A stretch of 64,000 nt of DNA from Haloarcula vallismortis ATCC 29715 (lineage in GTDB: Archaea; Halobacteriota; Halobacteria; Halobacteriales; Haloarculaceae), in the NCBI RefSeq assembly GCF_000337775.1, contig NZ_AOLQ01000069.1:124001-188000 (forward strand). The letters run 5' to 3'. The position numbers and the translations under genes are program-made. Shown in pieces: positions 26,142-35,889 of this stretch. Within the stretch, counting starts at the first letter, position 1. Every line of letters starts with the position of its first letter. The notes under the pieces are model-generated. The model did no database searches. It was not told the origin of the DNA and was given only the letters and a program-made list of their open reading frames with translations.

Positions 26142-26726
26142 ATGAGCCTTCAAACAGTCGTAGAGGATATCCGCGACGAGGCCCGCGCGCGTGCTCAGGA
26201 GATTAGCGACGCGGCCGACGAACGTGCCGAGGAGATTATCGCCGACGCCGAGGCCGACGCCGAGCAGATTCGTGAGGAACGCGAGGCCGAGGTCGAGCGG
26301 ACCGTCGAGCAGGAGCGGGAGCAGCGACTCTCCTCCGCGAAGCTCGAGGCCAAACAGGCCCGACTCAACGCCCGGCGTGACATCCTCGAAGACGTTCACG
26401 GCGATGTCGAGGACGCGCTTGCGGCCCTCGAAGGGGACCGACGAGAGGAACTGACACGCGCACTGCTTGACGCCGCCGTCGATGAATTCGACGACAGCGA
26501 CGAGCTGTCGGTGTACGGCCGTGCGTCTGACCAGTCGCTTCTCGAGGATGTACTCGAAGACTACGACGACGCAACCTACGCCGGCGAGCGGGACTGCCTC
26601 GGCGGCGTCGTCGTCGAGAGCAGCGAGTCACGAGTCCGTGTGAACAACACGTTCGATTCCATCCTTGAGGATGTCTGGGAGGACAACCTGAAAGCAATCA
26701 GCGACCGCCTGTTCGAAAACCAATGA
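26142..26726 (+). CDS. atpE: A-type ATP synthase subunit E
   Basis: Peripheral-stalk subunit of 194 residues. A long N-terminal coiled coil (VVEDIRDEARARAQEISDAADERAEEI) is followed by a globular C-terminal domain (GGVVVESSESRVRVNNTFDSILEDVWEDN). ATG 26142 follows ATA and gives the family start MSLQTVVEDI. The stop overlaps the atpC start by four bases. Confidence 0.93.
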   Translation: MSLQTVVEDIRDEARARAQEISDAADERAEEIIADAEADAEQIREEREAEVERTVEQEREQRLSSAKLEAKQARLNARRDILEDVHGDVEDALAALEGDRREELTRALLDAAVDEFDDSDELSVYGRASDQSLLEDVLEDYDDATYAGERDCLGGVVVESSESRVRVNNTFDSILEDVWEDNLKAISDRLFENQ

Positions 26727-27796
26727 GTTCGCGAACGGGAACGAGCGGCCAGGGAAGCAACTACGAGTACGTCATCGCACGGGTTCGTGCCCGCAGCGCG
26801 TCCCTGTTCGACGATGACGACTACCGGAAGCTGGTCCGCATGGGGACGGGCGAAATCGCCCGCTTCATGGAGGAAACAGAGTACGAGACCGAGATGAACG
26901 CGCTCGGCTCCCGGTACGACGGCGTCGACCTCGTCGAGTACGCGCTGAACCGCAACCTCGCGAAACACTTCGACGACCTGCTTCGCTGGTCCGAGGGGGC
27001 GCTGTACGACTACATCGCCCGCTACCTGCGGAAGTTCGACGTGTGGAACGTCAAGACCGTCATCCGCGGGCTCTACTCGGACGCAGAGCGGACCGAGGTC
27101 GAGGACGACCTCATCCGTGCCGGTGAGTTCACTGACCGGCGCATCGAGGACCTGCTGAACGCCGGTTCTATCGAAGAAGTCGTCGAGCAACTCGACGACA
27201 CTATCTTCGGCGAGTCGCTGGCCGAAGCGTTCGACGTGTACGAGGAAAGCGGTGTCCTCGTGCCCCTCGAGAACGCGCTCGACCGCGCCTTCTACGAAAC
27301 GTTGCTGTCGGGACTCCCGGACAACCCGGAGATAGATAGCCCGACCGGGCTGTACGTCGAGTTCCTGGAGACGGAAGTCGACTTCCGAAACCTCCGGAAT
27401 GCGCTCCGTCTGGCCCGCAGTGGCGCGGACATCGACCCCTCGGAGTACTTCATCGAGGGCGGCCAGCTGTTCGACGCACAGGAGGTCGCACAGCTGTCGA
27501 CGAACCTCGATCAGCTGGTCAGCGCCGTCCGCGAGAGCAAGTACGGCGAGGATCTCGATCAAGCGCTGTCGGCGCTTGAGGAGGCCGACAACCTCATCGA
27601 CTTCGAGCGGGCGCTGGACGCGGCGCTGCTCGAATACGCCGACCGGCTCTCGAACCGCTATCCGCTGTCGGTCTGTCCGGTGTTGTCCTACGTCCTCGCC
27701 AAGGAACGCGAGGTCGACAACATCCGGGCCATCGCCCGCGGTCGCGAGGCCGGCCTCGGCCCCGACGAAATCGAACAGGAGCTGGTGATACTATGA
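26723..27796 (+). CDS. atpC: A-type ATP synthase subunit C
   Basis: Protein of 357 residues of the V-type C/d family, linking the central stalk to the K ring. The family pattern YEYVIARVRARSASLFDDDDYRKLVRM appears at the N-terminus, and repeated three-helix units follow. It overlaps atpE and atpF by four bases on each side. Confidence 0.94.
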   Translation: MSSRTGTSGQGSNYEYVIARVRARSASLFDDDDYRKLVRMGTGEIARFMEETEYETEMNALGSRYDGVDLVEYALNRNLAKHFDDLLRWSEGALYDYIARYLRKFDVWNVKTVIRGLYSDAERTEVEDDLIRAGEFTDRRIEDLLNAGSIEEVVEQLDDTIFGESLAEAFDVYEESGVLVPLENALDRAFYETLLSGLPDNPEIDSPTGLYVEFLETEVDFRNLRNALRLARSGADIDPSEYFIEGGQLFDAQEVAQLSTNLDQLVSAVRESKYGEDLDQALSALEEADNLIDFERALDAALLEYADRLSNRYPLSVCPVLSYVLAKEREVDNIRAIARGREAGLGPDEIEQELVIL

Positions 27797-28116
27797 GCCA
27801 GGAAATAGGTGTCATCGGAAGCCCGGAGTTCACGACGGGCTTTCGGCTGGCAGGCGTCCGCAAGTTCGCGGACGTGCCTGCTGACGAGAAAGACGAGCAG
27901 CTCGACGACGCCGTCGAGGAGATGCTCAACGACGACGACATCGGCATCGTCGTGATGCACGACGACGACCTGTCGCATCTCTCACGCGGTGTCAGGCAGG
28001 ACGCGGAGACGAGTGTCGAGCCGGTGATGGTCACGCTCGGCGGCGGCACAGGCAGCGGCGGACTGCGTGAACAGATCAAGCGAGCCATCGGTATCGACCT
28101 GATGGACGAAGACTAA
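27793..28116 (+). CDS. atpF: A-type ATP synthase subunit F
   Basis: Rossmann-like protein of 107 residues starting [24 protein letters not shown], the family hallmark. It sits in the central stalk and regulates rotation. The start overlaps the atpC stop by four bases, and atpA begins two bases after its stop. Confidence 0.94.
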   Translation: MSQEIGVIGSPEFTTGFRLAGVRKFADVPADEKDEQLDDAVEEMLNDDDIGIVVMHDDDLSHLSRGVRQDAETSVEPVMVTLGGGTGSGGLREQIKRAIGIDLMDED

Positions 28117-28118
28117 CC

Positions 28119-29879
28119 ATGAGTCAAGCAACAGACACAGACGTCCGCGAGGACGGCATTATCGAAAGCGTCTCGGGACCGGTCGTAACGGCTCGGGACC
28201 TCGACGCCCGGATGAACGACGTCGTTTACGTCGGCTCGGAAGGGCTGATGGGCGAGGTCATCGAGATCGAAGGAAACATCACCACGATTCAGGTGTACGA
28301 GGAGACCTCCGGTGTCTCCCCCGGCGAACCCGTCGAAGGGACGGGCTCGCCCCTCTCCGTGGACCTCGGGCCGGGCATGCTCGACGCCATCTACGATGGT
28401 GTTCAGCGCCCGCTCGACGTGCTCGAAGAGAAGATGGGGTCGGCGTTCCTCGACCGTGGCGTCGACGCACCGGGCATCGACTTGGAGAAGACCTGGGAGT
28501 TCACCCCTGAAGTCGAGGAAGGCGACGAGGTCGAGGCCGGCGACATCGTCGGTACCGTCCCCGAGACCCCGAGTATCGACCACAAGGTGATGGTCCCGCC
28601 CGACTCCGAGGGCGGCGAGGTCGTCGCCATCGAGTCTGGCAACTTCAACGTCGAAGAGACGGTTGTCGAACTCGACAGCGGCGAAGAGATCCAGATGCAC
28701 CAGGAGTGGCCGGTGCGCCAGCAGCGCCCGACCGTCGAGAAGGAGACCCCGACGGAGCCGCTCATTTCGGGACAGCGCGTGCTGGACGGCCTGTTCCCGA
28801 TTGCGAAAGGTGGGACGGCCGCCATTCCCGGCCCGTTCGGGTCCGGGAAGACGGTCACCCAGCACCAGCTCGCCAAGTGGGCCGACGCTGACATCGTCGT
28901 CTACGTCGGCTGTGGCGAGCGCGGCAATGAGATGACTGAAGTGATTGAGGACTTCCCGGAGCTTGAGGACCCGACCACCGGCAACGCGCTGATGGACCGG
29001 ACCTGCCTCATCGCCAACACGTCGAACATGCCTGTCGCGGCACGTGAATCCTGCGTGTACACTGGCATCACCATCGCAGAGTACTTCCGCGACATGGGGT
29101 ACGACGTGGCGCTGATGGCCGACTCCACCTCCCGGTGGGCCGAGGCCATGCGTGAGATTTCGTCCCGGCTCGAAGAGATGCCCGGTGAAGAGGGGTACCC
29201 CGCGTACCTCTCCGCTCGTCTGAGTGAGTTCTACGAGCGCGCCGGCTACTTCGAGAACATCAACGGCACCGAGGGCTCCGTCTCTGTCATCGGGGCCGTC
29301 TCGCCGCCGGGCGGGGACTTCTCCGAGCCGGTCACCCAGAACACGCTGCGTATCGTCAAGACGTTCTGGGCGCTGGACGCGGACCTGGCCGAACGCCGGC
29401 ACTTCCCCTCTATCAACTGGAACGAGTCGTACTCGCTGTATCGCGACCAGCTCGACCCGTGGTTCGAGGACAACGTCCGGGCCGACTGGCCGGAGACGCG
29501 TCAGTGGGCCATCGACACGCTGGACGAGGAAGCGGAACTGCAGGAGATTGTCCAGCTTGTCGGGAAGGACGCGCTGCCGGAGGACCAGCAGCTAACGCTT
29601 GAGATCGCCCGCTACCTGCGCGAGGCGTGGCTCCAGCAGAACGCCTTCCACGACGTGGACACGTTCTGTGAGCCCGAGAAGACCTACCGCATCATGGACG
29701 CCGCCAAGACGTACAACGATGCGGCCTTCGAGGCGCTGGATGCCGGTGTCCCTGTCGAGGAGATCACTGACATCGACGCTGCGCCGCGGCTCAACCGTAT
29801 CGGTGTGCAGGAAGACTACAATGAGTACATCGACGACCTCGAAGACGACATCGAGTCTCAACTGCGGGAGCTGTACTAA
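28119..29879 (+). CDS. atpA: A-type ATP synthase catalytic subunit A
   Basis: Catalytic subunit of 586 residues. Walker A is [11 protein letters not shown] (about residues 233-243), Walker B region is [17 protein letters not shown], and the non-homologous insertion typical of A subunits lies around residues 110-200. No intein interrupts the P-loop. Binds and makes ATP at the A/B interface. Confidence 0.97.
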   Translation: MSQATDTDVREDGIIESVSGPVVTARDLDARMNDVVYVGSEGLMGEVIEIEGNITTIQVYEETSGVSPGEPVEGTGSPLSVDLGPGMLDAIYDGVQRPLDVLEEKMGSAFLDRGVDAPGIDLEKTWEFTPEVEEGDEVEAGDIVGTVPETPSIDHKVMVPPDSEGGEVVAIESGNFNVEETVVELDSGEEIQMHQEWPVRQQRPTVEKETPTEPLISGQRVLDGLFPIAKGGTAAIPGPFGSGKTVTQHQLAKWADADIVVYVGCGERGNEMTEVIEDFPELEDPTTGNALMDRTCLIANTSNMPVAARESCVYTGITIAEYFRDMGYDVALMADSTSRWAEAMREISSRLEEMPGEEGYPAYLSARLSEFYERAGYFENINGTEGSVSVIGAVSPPGGDFSEPVTQNTLRIVKTFWALDADLAERRHFPSINWNESYSLYRDQLDPWFEDNVRADWPETRQWAIDTLDEEAELQEIVQLVGKDALPEDQQLTLEIARYLREAWLQQNAFHDVDTFCEPEKTYRIMDAAKTYNDAAFEALDAGVPVEEITDIDAAPRLNRIGVQEDYNEYIDDLEDDIESQLRELY

Positions 29880-29881
29880 CA

Positions 29882-31297
29882 ATGAAAGAGTATCAGACAA
29901 TCACGGAGATCAGCGGACCGCTGGTGTTCGTCGAGACCGACGAACCGGTCGGCTACGACGACATCGTCGAAATCGAGCTCAGCGACGGCGAGACCCGCCG
30001 TGGACAGGTGCTCGAATCTGCGAGCGACTACGTCGCGATTCAGGTGTTCGAAGGCACCGAAGGTATCGACCGCGATGCCTCGGTTCGCTTCCTTGGCGAG
30101 ACGATGAAGATGCCCGTCACCGAGGACCTCCTCGGGCGGGTCATGGACGGGACCGGCCAGCCGATTGACGGTGGACCGGAAATCGTCCCCGACGAACGCC
30201 GCGACATCGTTGGCGAGGCAATCAACCCCTTCTCGCGGGAGTACCCCGAGGAGTTCATCCAGACGGGCGTCTCGGCTATCGACGGCATGAACACGCTCGT
30301 CCGCGGCCAGAAACTGCCGATCTTCTCCGCCTCCGGCCTGCCACACAACGACCTGGCGCTCCAGATTGCGCGACAGGCAACGGTGCCGGAGGAAGAGGAA
30401 GCCGGCGATGACGACGAGGGCTCCGAGTTCGCTGTCATCTTCGGCGCGATGGGTATCACGGCCGAAGAGGCAAACGAGTTCATGGACGACTTCGAGCGCA
30501 CCGGCGCGCTGGAACGCTCCGTCGTCTTCATGAACCTCGCGGACGACCCGGCTGTCGAGCGGACGATTACGCCGCGGCTGGCGCTGACCACCGCCGAGTA
30601 CCTCGCCTTCGAGAAGGACTACCACGTGCTGGTCATCCTGACGGACATGACCAACTACTGCGAGGCGCTACGCGAGATCGGTGCCGCGCGTGAGGAGGTC
30701 CCGGGCCGGCGTGGCTACCCCGGATACATGTACACTGACCTGGCACAGCTCTACGAGCGTGCCGGTCGTATCGAGGGCCGCGAGGGCTCCGTGACCCAGC
30801 TCCCGATCCTGACGATGCCGGGTGACGACGACACCCACCCGATTCCGGACCTGACTGGCTACATTACCGAGGGCCAGATCTACATCGACCGCGACCTCAA
30901 CAGCCAGGGCATTCAGCCGCCGATCAACGTCCTGCCGAGCCTGTCGCGGCTGATGGACGACGGTATCGGCGAGGGGCTGACCCGTGCCGACCACGCCGAC
31001 GTGAAAGACCAGATCTTTGCCGCGTACGCGGAGGGTGAGGACCTGCGCGACCTCGTCAACATCGTCGGTCGCGAGGCGCTGTCGGAACTTGACAACAAGT
31101 ACCTAGACTTTGCCGACCGCTTCGAGGAGGAGTTCGTCGATCAGGGGACCGACACGGCCCGGAGTATCGACGAGACGCTCGAACTCGGCTGGGACCTGCT
31201 CTCGATGCTGCCGAAGGATGCGCTGAACCGCATCGACGAGGATCTCATCGAGGAGCACTACCGCGAGGACGAGACCGCCGAAGCCGTCGAAGCGTAG
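29882..31297 (+). CDS. atpB: A-type ATP synthase regulatory subunit B
   Basis: Non-catalytic nucleotide-binding subunit of 471 residues. The degenerate P-loop reads [19 protein letters not shown], as expected for [18 protein letters not shown] and [24 protein letters not shown] are strong family signatures. An acidic insertion ([15 protein letters not shown]) is a halophilic feature. The next ATP synthase gene, atpD, is displaced by the bacteriorhodopsin gene. Confidence 0.97.
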   Translation: MKEYQTITEISGPLVFVETDEPVGYDDIVEIELSDGETRRGQVLESASDYVAIQVFEGTEGIDRDASVRFLGETMKMPVTEDLLGRVMDGTGQPIDGGPEIVPDERRDIVGEAINPFSREYPEEFIQTGVSAIDGMNTLVRGQKLPIFSASGLPHNDLALQIARQATVPEEEEAGDDDEGSEFAVIFGAMGITAEEANEFMDDFERTGALERSVVFMNLADDPAVERTITPRLALTTAEYLAFEKDYHVLVILTDMTNYCEALREIGAAREEVPGRRGYPGYMYTDLAQLYERAGRIEGREGSVTQLPILTMPGDDDTHPIPDLTGYITEGQIYIDRDLNSQGIQPPINVLPSLSRLMDDGIGEGLTRADHADVKDQIFAAYAEGEDLRDLVNIVGREALSELDNKYLDFADRFEEEFVDQGTDTARSIDETLELGWDLLSMLPKDALNRIDEDLIEEHYREDETAEAVEA

Positions 31298-31333
31298 AGC
31301 CGGCCCTACATCTCACGGCTGGCCGACGTTTGT

Positions 31334-31390
31334 ACCTAATATTTTGGGTATGCCACTATTTACCTTTGAATACATAATACATATTGCACT
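31334..31390 (+). promoter_or_regulatory. Bacteriorhodopsin promoter with a bop-type UAS
   Basis: ACCTAATATTTTGGG (31334-31348) matches every invariant base of the Halobacterium bop upstream activating sequence as I recall it (ACC, eight variable, TT, one variable, GG-type 15-mer). It lies 43-57 bases before the ATG, close to the spacing in Halobacterium. A weak TATA-like TTTACCTTTG follows at 31359-31368, consistent with a promoter needing an activator. The leader would be only a few bases. Confidence 0.65.
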
Positions 31391-32143
31391 ATGCCAGCAC
31401 CAGAGGGCGAAGCAATATGGTTGTGGTTAGGTACAGCGGGCATGTTCCTCGGCATGCTCTACTTCATCGCGCGCGGCTGGGGTGAAACCGACAGCCGGCG
31501 TCAGAAGTTCTACATCGCGACAATACTTATCACGGCAATCGCGTTCGTGAATTACCTCGCGATGGCGCTCGGGTTCGGGCTGACAATCGTCGAGATCGCC
31601 GGAGAGCAACGCCCCATCTACTGGGCGCGATACAGCGACTGGTTGTTTACGACGCCGTTGCTGTTGTATGACCTCGGACTGCTTGCCGGGGCAGACCGTA
31701 ACACCATTAGCTCGCTCGTCAGCCTCGACGTGCTGATGATCGGGACCGGTCTGGTCGCGACGCTGAGTGCGGGAAGTGGCGTGCTGTCGGCCGGCGCGGA
31801 ACGGCTGGTCTGGTGGGGCATCAGTACCGCCTTCCTGCTGGTCCTGCTGTACTTCCTGTTCAGTTCGCTATCCGGCCGGGTCGCGGACCTGCCAAGCGAT
31901 ACGCGTAGCACGTTCAAGACGTTGCGCAACCTCGTCACTGTCGTCTGGCTGGTCTACCCAGTCTGGTGGCTCGTCGGCACTGAGGGCATCGGCCTCGTCG
32001 GTATCGGCATCGAGACGGCCGGTTTCATGGTCATCGACCTCGTTGCGAAGGTCGGCTTCGGTATCATCCTGCTCCGGAGCCACGGCGTGCTTGACGGGGC
32101 GGCCGAGACGACCGGCGCCGGTGCGACGGCAACGGCCGACTAA
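31391..32143 (+). CDS. bop: Bacteriorhodopsin (light-driven proton pump)
   Basis: Seven-helix retinal protein of 250 residues. All proton-pump residues are present with exact spacing; Halobacterium numbering is given in brackets: Arg80 (82), Asp83 (85, acceptor), Thr87 (89), Asp94 (96, donor), Glu198 (194) and Glu208 (204) of the release group, Asp216 (212) and Lys220 (216, Schiff base). Leu91 at the tuning position favours green absorption. It is therefore a pump, not a sensory or chloride rhodopsin. It lies between atpB and atpD on the same strand, with its own upstream element and a T-run behind it. No brp, crtY or bat gene is in the window. Confidence 0.97.
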   Translation: MPAPEGEAIWLWLGTAGMFLGMLYFIARGWGETDSRRQKFYIATILITAIAFVNYLAMALGFGLTIVEIAGEQRPIYWARYSDWLFTTPLLLYDLGLLAGADRNTISSLVSLDVLMIGTGLVATLSAGSGVLSAGAERLVWWGISTAFLLVLLYFLFSSLSGRVADLPSDTRSTFKTLRNLVTVVWLVYPVWWLVGTEGIGLVGIGIETAGFMVIDLVAKVGFGIILLRSHGVLDGAAETTGAGATATAD

Positions 32144-32144
32144 C

Positions 32145-32176
32145 AAACCACTGCCGCTTGACGACCCCGTTTTTTT
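32145..32176 (+). terminator. Probable terminator after bop
   Basis: CCCCG followed by a run of seven T residues (32170-32176), 27 bases past the bop stop. It could end the bop transcript and separate it from atpD. Confidence 0.55.
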
Positions 32177-32255
32177 GACGGCAGCTCGATAGCCGCAGGG
32201 CTCGAACCGAAATAACTGGAAACCGTTAACTGCCTACGTCGAAAAGAGGCCCGTA

Positions 32256-32948
32256 ATGGCTAAGGACGTCAAACCCACGCGAAAGAATCTGATGCAGATC
32301 GAGGACCGCATCGAGCTGTCCGAGCGTGGGCACGACACGCTGGAGAAGAAGCGTGACGGCCTCATCATGGAGTTCATGGACATTCTGGATCAGGCTCAGG
32401 ACGTCCGTGAGGACCTCGACGATTCCTACGAGCGGGCCCAGCGCGCGATCAATATGGCCCGTGCGATGGAGGGCGACGTGGCCGTCCGGGGGGCCGCCGC
32501 AGCACTGAAAGAACACCCCGAACTGACGACCCAGTCGAAGAATATCATGGGTGTCGTCGTTCCACAGATCGAGTCCAGCAAGGTTCGGAAGTCACTGGAC
32601 GAACGCGGCTACGGCGTCATGGGGACCTCGGCCCGAATCGACGAGGCCGCCGAAGCCTACGAGGAACTGCTCGAAAACATCATTCTCGCCGCCGAAGTCG
32701 AGACGGCGATGAAGAAGATGCTCGAAGAAATCGAGACGACGAAACGTCGTGTCAACGCCCTCGAATTCAAGCTCCTGCCCGACCTCTATGACAACCAAGA
32801 GTACATCGAGCAGAAACTCGAAGAGCAGGAGCGCGAGGAGATCTTCCGCATGAAAAAGATCAAAGCCAAGAAAGAAGAGGAAGAGGACGAACTCGCAGCC
32901 GCGGAAGAAGCTGAAGAAGAGGCTGAGCCGGTCACTGCTGACGACTGA
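32256..32948 (+). CDS. atpD: A-type ATP synthase subunit D
   Basis: Central-stalk subunit of 230 residues: [37 protein letters not shown] at the N-terminus, long antiparallel helices, and a haloarchaeal acidic tail rich in Glu/Lys ([19 protein letters not shown]). It belongs to the atpH-B set but is placed 959 bases after atpB because of the inserted bop gene. AGAGG at 32243-32247 may serve as a ribosome binding site, and AACCGAAATAACTGG at 32205-32219 looks like a BRE/TATA pair, so it probably has its own promoter. Confidence 0.94.
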   Translation: MAKDVKPTRKNLMQIEDRIELSERGHDTLEKKRDGLIMEFMDILDQAQDVREDLDDSYERAQRAINMARAMEGDVAVRGAAAALKEHPELTTQSKNIMGVVVPQIESSKVRKSLDERGYGVMGTSARIDEAAEAYEELLENIILAAEVETAMKKMLEEIETTKRRVNALEFKLLPDLYDNQEYIEQKLEEQEREEIFRMKKIKAKKEEEEDELAAAEEAEEEAEPVTADD

Positions 32949-33004
32949 GCGGGGCGGCCGTCCTGACCGGTATCGTTTTTGCGCTTTCACGCTCGTGCTT
33001 GAGT

Positions 33005-33397
33005 ATGTCCTGTCCCGATTGCGGTGGCGACCGTGTTTCGTTTCCGGTTCCGGCTGACCTCCAGCAATTGCTCCCCGGAAACGCACCGGGGGCCAGTGTC
33101 TGTCGGTCCTGTCTGGCTCTCCAACCGGAACCGGAGCCTCCCGCGGACGTTCCGGATTTTACGACGCTCGACGATGCGATTCCAGAGGACGACGCGTCGG
33201 CGGTCCCGATACTGTTGCTCGTCGGATTGCTCGATTCGCTCGCGATGCACCGCGAGGAGATCACCGCACTGCTGGAGCGAGTCGAGCGTGAGGGCGTCGA
33301 CCCGCTGTTGGTGCTTGACCGCCTCGACGCCAGCTACGGGGAGGCGGCTCACGTCGATCTCGGTCGCCGTCGTCGGCAACTCGAACAGTTGTTATAA
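33005..33397 (+). CDS. Small zinc-ribbon haloarchaeal protein
   Basis: Protein of 130 residues. The N-terminus has a zinc ribbon of the form CPDCGGD...CRSCLALQ (two CxxC pairs about 30 residues apart), followed by an acidic region and helices (LLDSLAMHREEITALLERVEREG). I recall it as a DUF6276-like family, unverified. The in-frame TTG at 32999 is two codons upstream; ATG 33005 is preferred. Convergent with prf1. Function unknown. Confidence 0.8.
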   Translation: MSCPDCGGDRVSFPVPADLQQLLPGNAPGASVCRSCLALQPEPEPPADVPDFTTLDDAIPEDDASAVPILLLVGLLDSLAMHREEITALLERVEREGVDPLLVLDRLDASYGEAAHVDLGRRRRQLEQLL

Positions 33398-33424
33398 TAG
33401 GGACGAAAGAACGACTGACGCGCG

Positions 33425-34681
33425 TTAGACGCCAGTCGAGTAGCGCAGCAGGCCGGCGACGCCGCCGAAAGCGGTCAGCAGCTGTTCGCCCTTCTCGAAG
33501 TCCGTCGAGATGAACACTGTCTCCGTGCCGCGCTGGTCGGCCAGTTCCATCAGGTGGTCGATGGCGTCTTCGCGCTCGCCCTCGTCGGCGTCGACGGTGG
33601 CCTCACAGCGGGAGCACTCGTGGTCCTCAGTGGTTGCATTGCTGTTGATGAGTTCGTACTCGTCGTGGCCGTTCTCGCAGGTATAGGCGACCACGTCTTT
33701 CCGGAGGTCCTCGGAGATGAGCAGCTGTTCGACCGCGCCCATGTTGAGGTTCTGGCGCGTCTGGTCGAAGCCGTAGGTGGCCTTGTCACCGTTGTGCAGC
33801 TGCTTGAAGAAGTCCTCCATGAGCTCCTTGTCCCGGAGCATCTCGTGTTCGGCCAGCACATCGTCGGCCGCGTCCACGAGGTCGTACAGGCCGGATTCGT
33901 CGGTGTAGGCCACGTCGAACTTCCCCAGCACCATGTCTTGCAGTTCGTGATGGAGGTAGTCCCCGTCGAGGAACTCGTCTTTCGTCGGTGAGGGGCCGCC
34001 GACGAGGATGCCGTCCAGTTCGTGGCGGTCGGCGACGAACAGGTCGTTGGCCATGCCGGCGACCTCCTGATAGAAGTTGTCGATGGCCTCTAGTCGGAGG
34101 CGGGCGAATCGCTGGGCTGACTGGCCACCTTTCCGCTGCTTGCCCGGCACCAGCGAGGAGGCGGATTTGACGGGTTCGACCCGCTTGCCTTTCAGCCACC
34201 CGACGTTGGCTTCTCGTCGGTCAAGCACAACGAGGCCGAACAGTCCCTTGTCGGCAAGCATGTGCTCTAGCGGTTCCGTCAGGAACTCCGAGTCACAGTG
34301 GTAGCGGAACGACTCGATGGGGTCCGGCGGGGATTCGAGGACTTTGGTCACCATGTCGGTTCGGCCGCCGCCGGTGTCGAACGCTCCCGAGAACAGTACC
34401 AGGCCGTTCTCCGGCGGGGTGTTGTCGTAGTATCGGAGGCGGTCCTTGATAGAGGTGAGCGCGTCCTGCACCGCTGTCCGGGTGTCCTTCGATTTAATGT
34501 TCGAGGCTTCGGAGTGCTCCTGGGTGACGTGGGCGACAACGCTGCTGATCTGCTTGTCCTCGGGCACGTAGATAGAGACGAGTTGGGTTCCCGAGCCCTG
34601 GTACCCCTTGAGTTCCTCTATGACCTTCCGGAACTCGTATTTCTGCTTGTCAGATTGCTCCTGTTCCTGCTGCTCGCTCAT
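33425..34681 (-). CDS. prf1: Peptide chain release factor aRF1
   Basis: Archaeal class I release factor of 418 residues. The stop-codon-recognition motif NIKS lies in SEASNIKSKDTRTAV, and the peptidyl-hydrolysis motif GGQ in KQRKGGQSAQRFARLR. The mini-domain carries cysteines (CENGHDE, ECSRCEA) likely to bind zinc. The ATG at 34681 gives the acidic Gln-rich start MSEQQEQEQSDK; the frame remains open upstream through the hairpin cluster, but that stretch is not protein-like. Confidence 0.96.
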   Translation of the reverse strand: MSEQQEQEQSDKQKYEFRKVIEELKGYQGSGTQLVSIYVPEDKQISSVVAHVTQEHSEASNIKSKDTRTAVQDALTSIKDRLRYYDNTPPENGLVLFSGAFDTGGGRTDMVTKVLESPPDPIESFRYHCDSEFLTEPLEHMLADKGLFGLVVLDRREANVGWLKGKRVEPVKSASSLVPGKQRKGGQSAQRFARLRLEAIDNFYQEVAGMANDLFVADRHELDGILVGGPSPTKDEFLDGDYLHHELQDMVLGKFDVAYTDESGLYDLVDAADDVLAEHEMLRDKELMEDFFKQLHNGDKATYGFDQTRQNLNMGAVEQLLISEDLRKDVVAYTCENGHDEYELINSNATTEDHECSRCEATVDADEGEREDAIDHLMELADQRGTETVFISTDFEKGEQLLTAFGGVAGLLRYSTGV

Positions 34682-34722
34682 TACTCTACCTTGGCCGAGG
34701 TGGCGTAAGAACCTGTTGACAG

Positions 34723-34944
34723 CGAGGGGCGCGAACGAAGTGAGCGGCCCTCGTGCCGGAGCGGCGACCATGAGGAGCCGCGGAGGAAGCCGGTGCGATT
34801 CGAGCGGAGCGAGAATCGCAGGACGAGTGAGCGGCGAATGAAATGAGCCGCGAGCAGCGAAACCCTGAGTGAAACGACGGGTTTCGGAATTGCGAGCGGG
34901 GAGGCACGACCCGTGAGCAGCGAGAGCCCGAGCGAAGCGAGGGC
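34723..34944. repeat. Cluster of mini-hairpins with a near-constant 11-base loop
   Basis: Five or six short stem-loops in 222 bases. Their stems are unrelated in sequence but self-complementary; their loops follow G-(ARYGR)-(ARYGA). Clear copies: TGCGATTC/GAATCGCA around GAGCGGAGCGA (34794-34820); GCGGC/GCCGC around GAATGAAATGA (34831-34851); CGAAACCC/GGGTTTCG around T-GAGTGAAACGA-C (34858-34886); GCCC/GGGC around GAGCGAAGCGA (34926-34944). An imperfect copy with loop GAACGAAGTGA lies in 34723-34753, and a short variant at 34897-34913. The cluster fills the divergent gap between prf1 and the MinD gene. Function unknown. Confidence 0.75.
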
Positions 34945-34978
34945 CTTGCATCGGAGCGGTTCGACAATTGACAGTCGG

Positions 34979-34986
34979 GTTTATAT
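34979..34986 (+). promoter_or_regulatory. TATA box of the MinD-type ATPase gene
   Basis: TTTATATG lies 33-40 bases before the ATG at 35019 and just after the hairpin cluster, giving a short leader. It also argues against the TTG at 34998 as the start. Confidence 0.6.
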
Positions 34987-35018
34987 GACTGCCTGCATTG
35001 TACCCAAGCAATCAGACT

Positions 35019-35837
35019 ATGGCGGGGTATGTGTGTACGATTGCGGGCGGCAAGGGCGGCGTCGGAAAGACGACGACCGCGGTAAATCTCGGGGCTGTGC
35101 TTCAGGAGATGGACTACGATGTCGCCGTCGTCGACGCGGATCTGGGGATGGCGAACCTCGGCTCGATGCTCTCCGTGGAGCCCGAAAAGAGTCTCCACGA
35201 GATCCTGGCTGGCGAGGCTGCCGTGAGTGAGGCCCTGACCGACGCACCGGGTGGGCTCACGGTGATTCCGGGCGAACAGTCGCTGGAGGCGTTCGCGGAC
35301 GCTGACCCCGCTAAGCTGCGGAAAGTCATCAAGACGCTTCGGAATGCCTACGACGTGGTGTTGATTGACACCGGGGCCGGACTGAGCCACGAAGTCGCCG
35401 TGCCGCTCGGACTGGCCGATGGAATCCTCCTCGTCACGACCCCCGACGACGTTGCGGTGGGCGATACGGTCAAGACAGCCCAGCTGGCGAACCGCATCGA
35501 CGGGACCGTTCTGGGCGCGATTATCAACCGTGCGACCCGCCACACAGACGTCGCATCTATCGCCGAACAGATGGAGTTCCCACTGCTTGCGGTCATCCCG
35601 GACGACCCGCAGGCGACAACCGAGGAACCGCTCGTGCTCAACGCCCCCGAGAGCACGGCTGCAGACGCCTATCAGCGGCTGACCGAGGCGCTTGAGGGTG
35701 TGTTCTTCCGTGGCGAGAGTCCCGAAGTGGATATCGAGACGATACTCGACGACGAGTGGTTCCTCGATGACACCGAAGACCACTCCGATGTCGACGACGA
35801 CGAGGATTCGGGCGGCGTGTTTGGCCTGTTTAACTGA
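35019..35837 (+). CDS. MinD/ParA-type ATPase
   Basis: Deviant-Walker ATPase of 272 residues. The start AGYVCTIAGGKGGVGKTTTAVN shows the KGGVGKTT signature; VVDADLGMANLGSML and LIDTGAGLSHEVAVPLGLADGILLVTTPDDVAVGD are further family motifs. The C-terminus is acidic with DDDEDSGGVFGLFN, lacking a clear amphipathic membrane-binding helix. Haloarchaea have several MinD paralogues; no MinC/E-like partner is nearby. Role in positioning of surface structures or division is possible. Confidence 0.9.
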   Translation: MAGYVCTIAGGKGGVGKTTTAVNLGAVLQEMDYDVAVVDADLGMANLGSMLSVEPEKSLHEILAGEAAVSEALTDAPGGLTVIPGEQSLEAFADADPAKLRKVIKTLRNAYDVVLIDTGAGLSHEVAVPLGLADGILLVTTPDDVAVGDTVKTAQLANRIDGTVLGAIINRATRHTDVASIAEQMEFPLLAVIPDDPQATTEEPLVLNAPESTAADAYQRLTEALEGVFFRGESPEVDIETILDDEWFLDDTEDHSDVDDDEDSGGVFGLFN

Positions 35838-35889
35838 TTTTACTGCCGTCGCTGGCTCGCTCGTCCTGTCTCAGCCCCGTTCCGCCGGC

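Noticed and set aside
28113-29402. A 429-codon minus-strand frame opposite atpA
   Set aside because: Antisense shadow of the highly conserved atpA.
34682-35011. In-frame extension of prf1 through the hairpin cluster
   Set aside because: The extension would add 110 residues of Arg/Ala/Ser-rich sequence encoded by the hairpins; the ATG at 34681 gives the normal aRF1 length.
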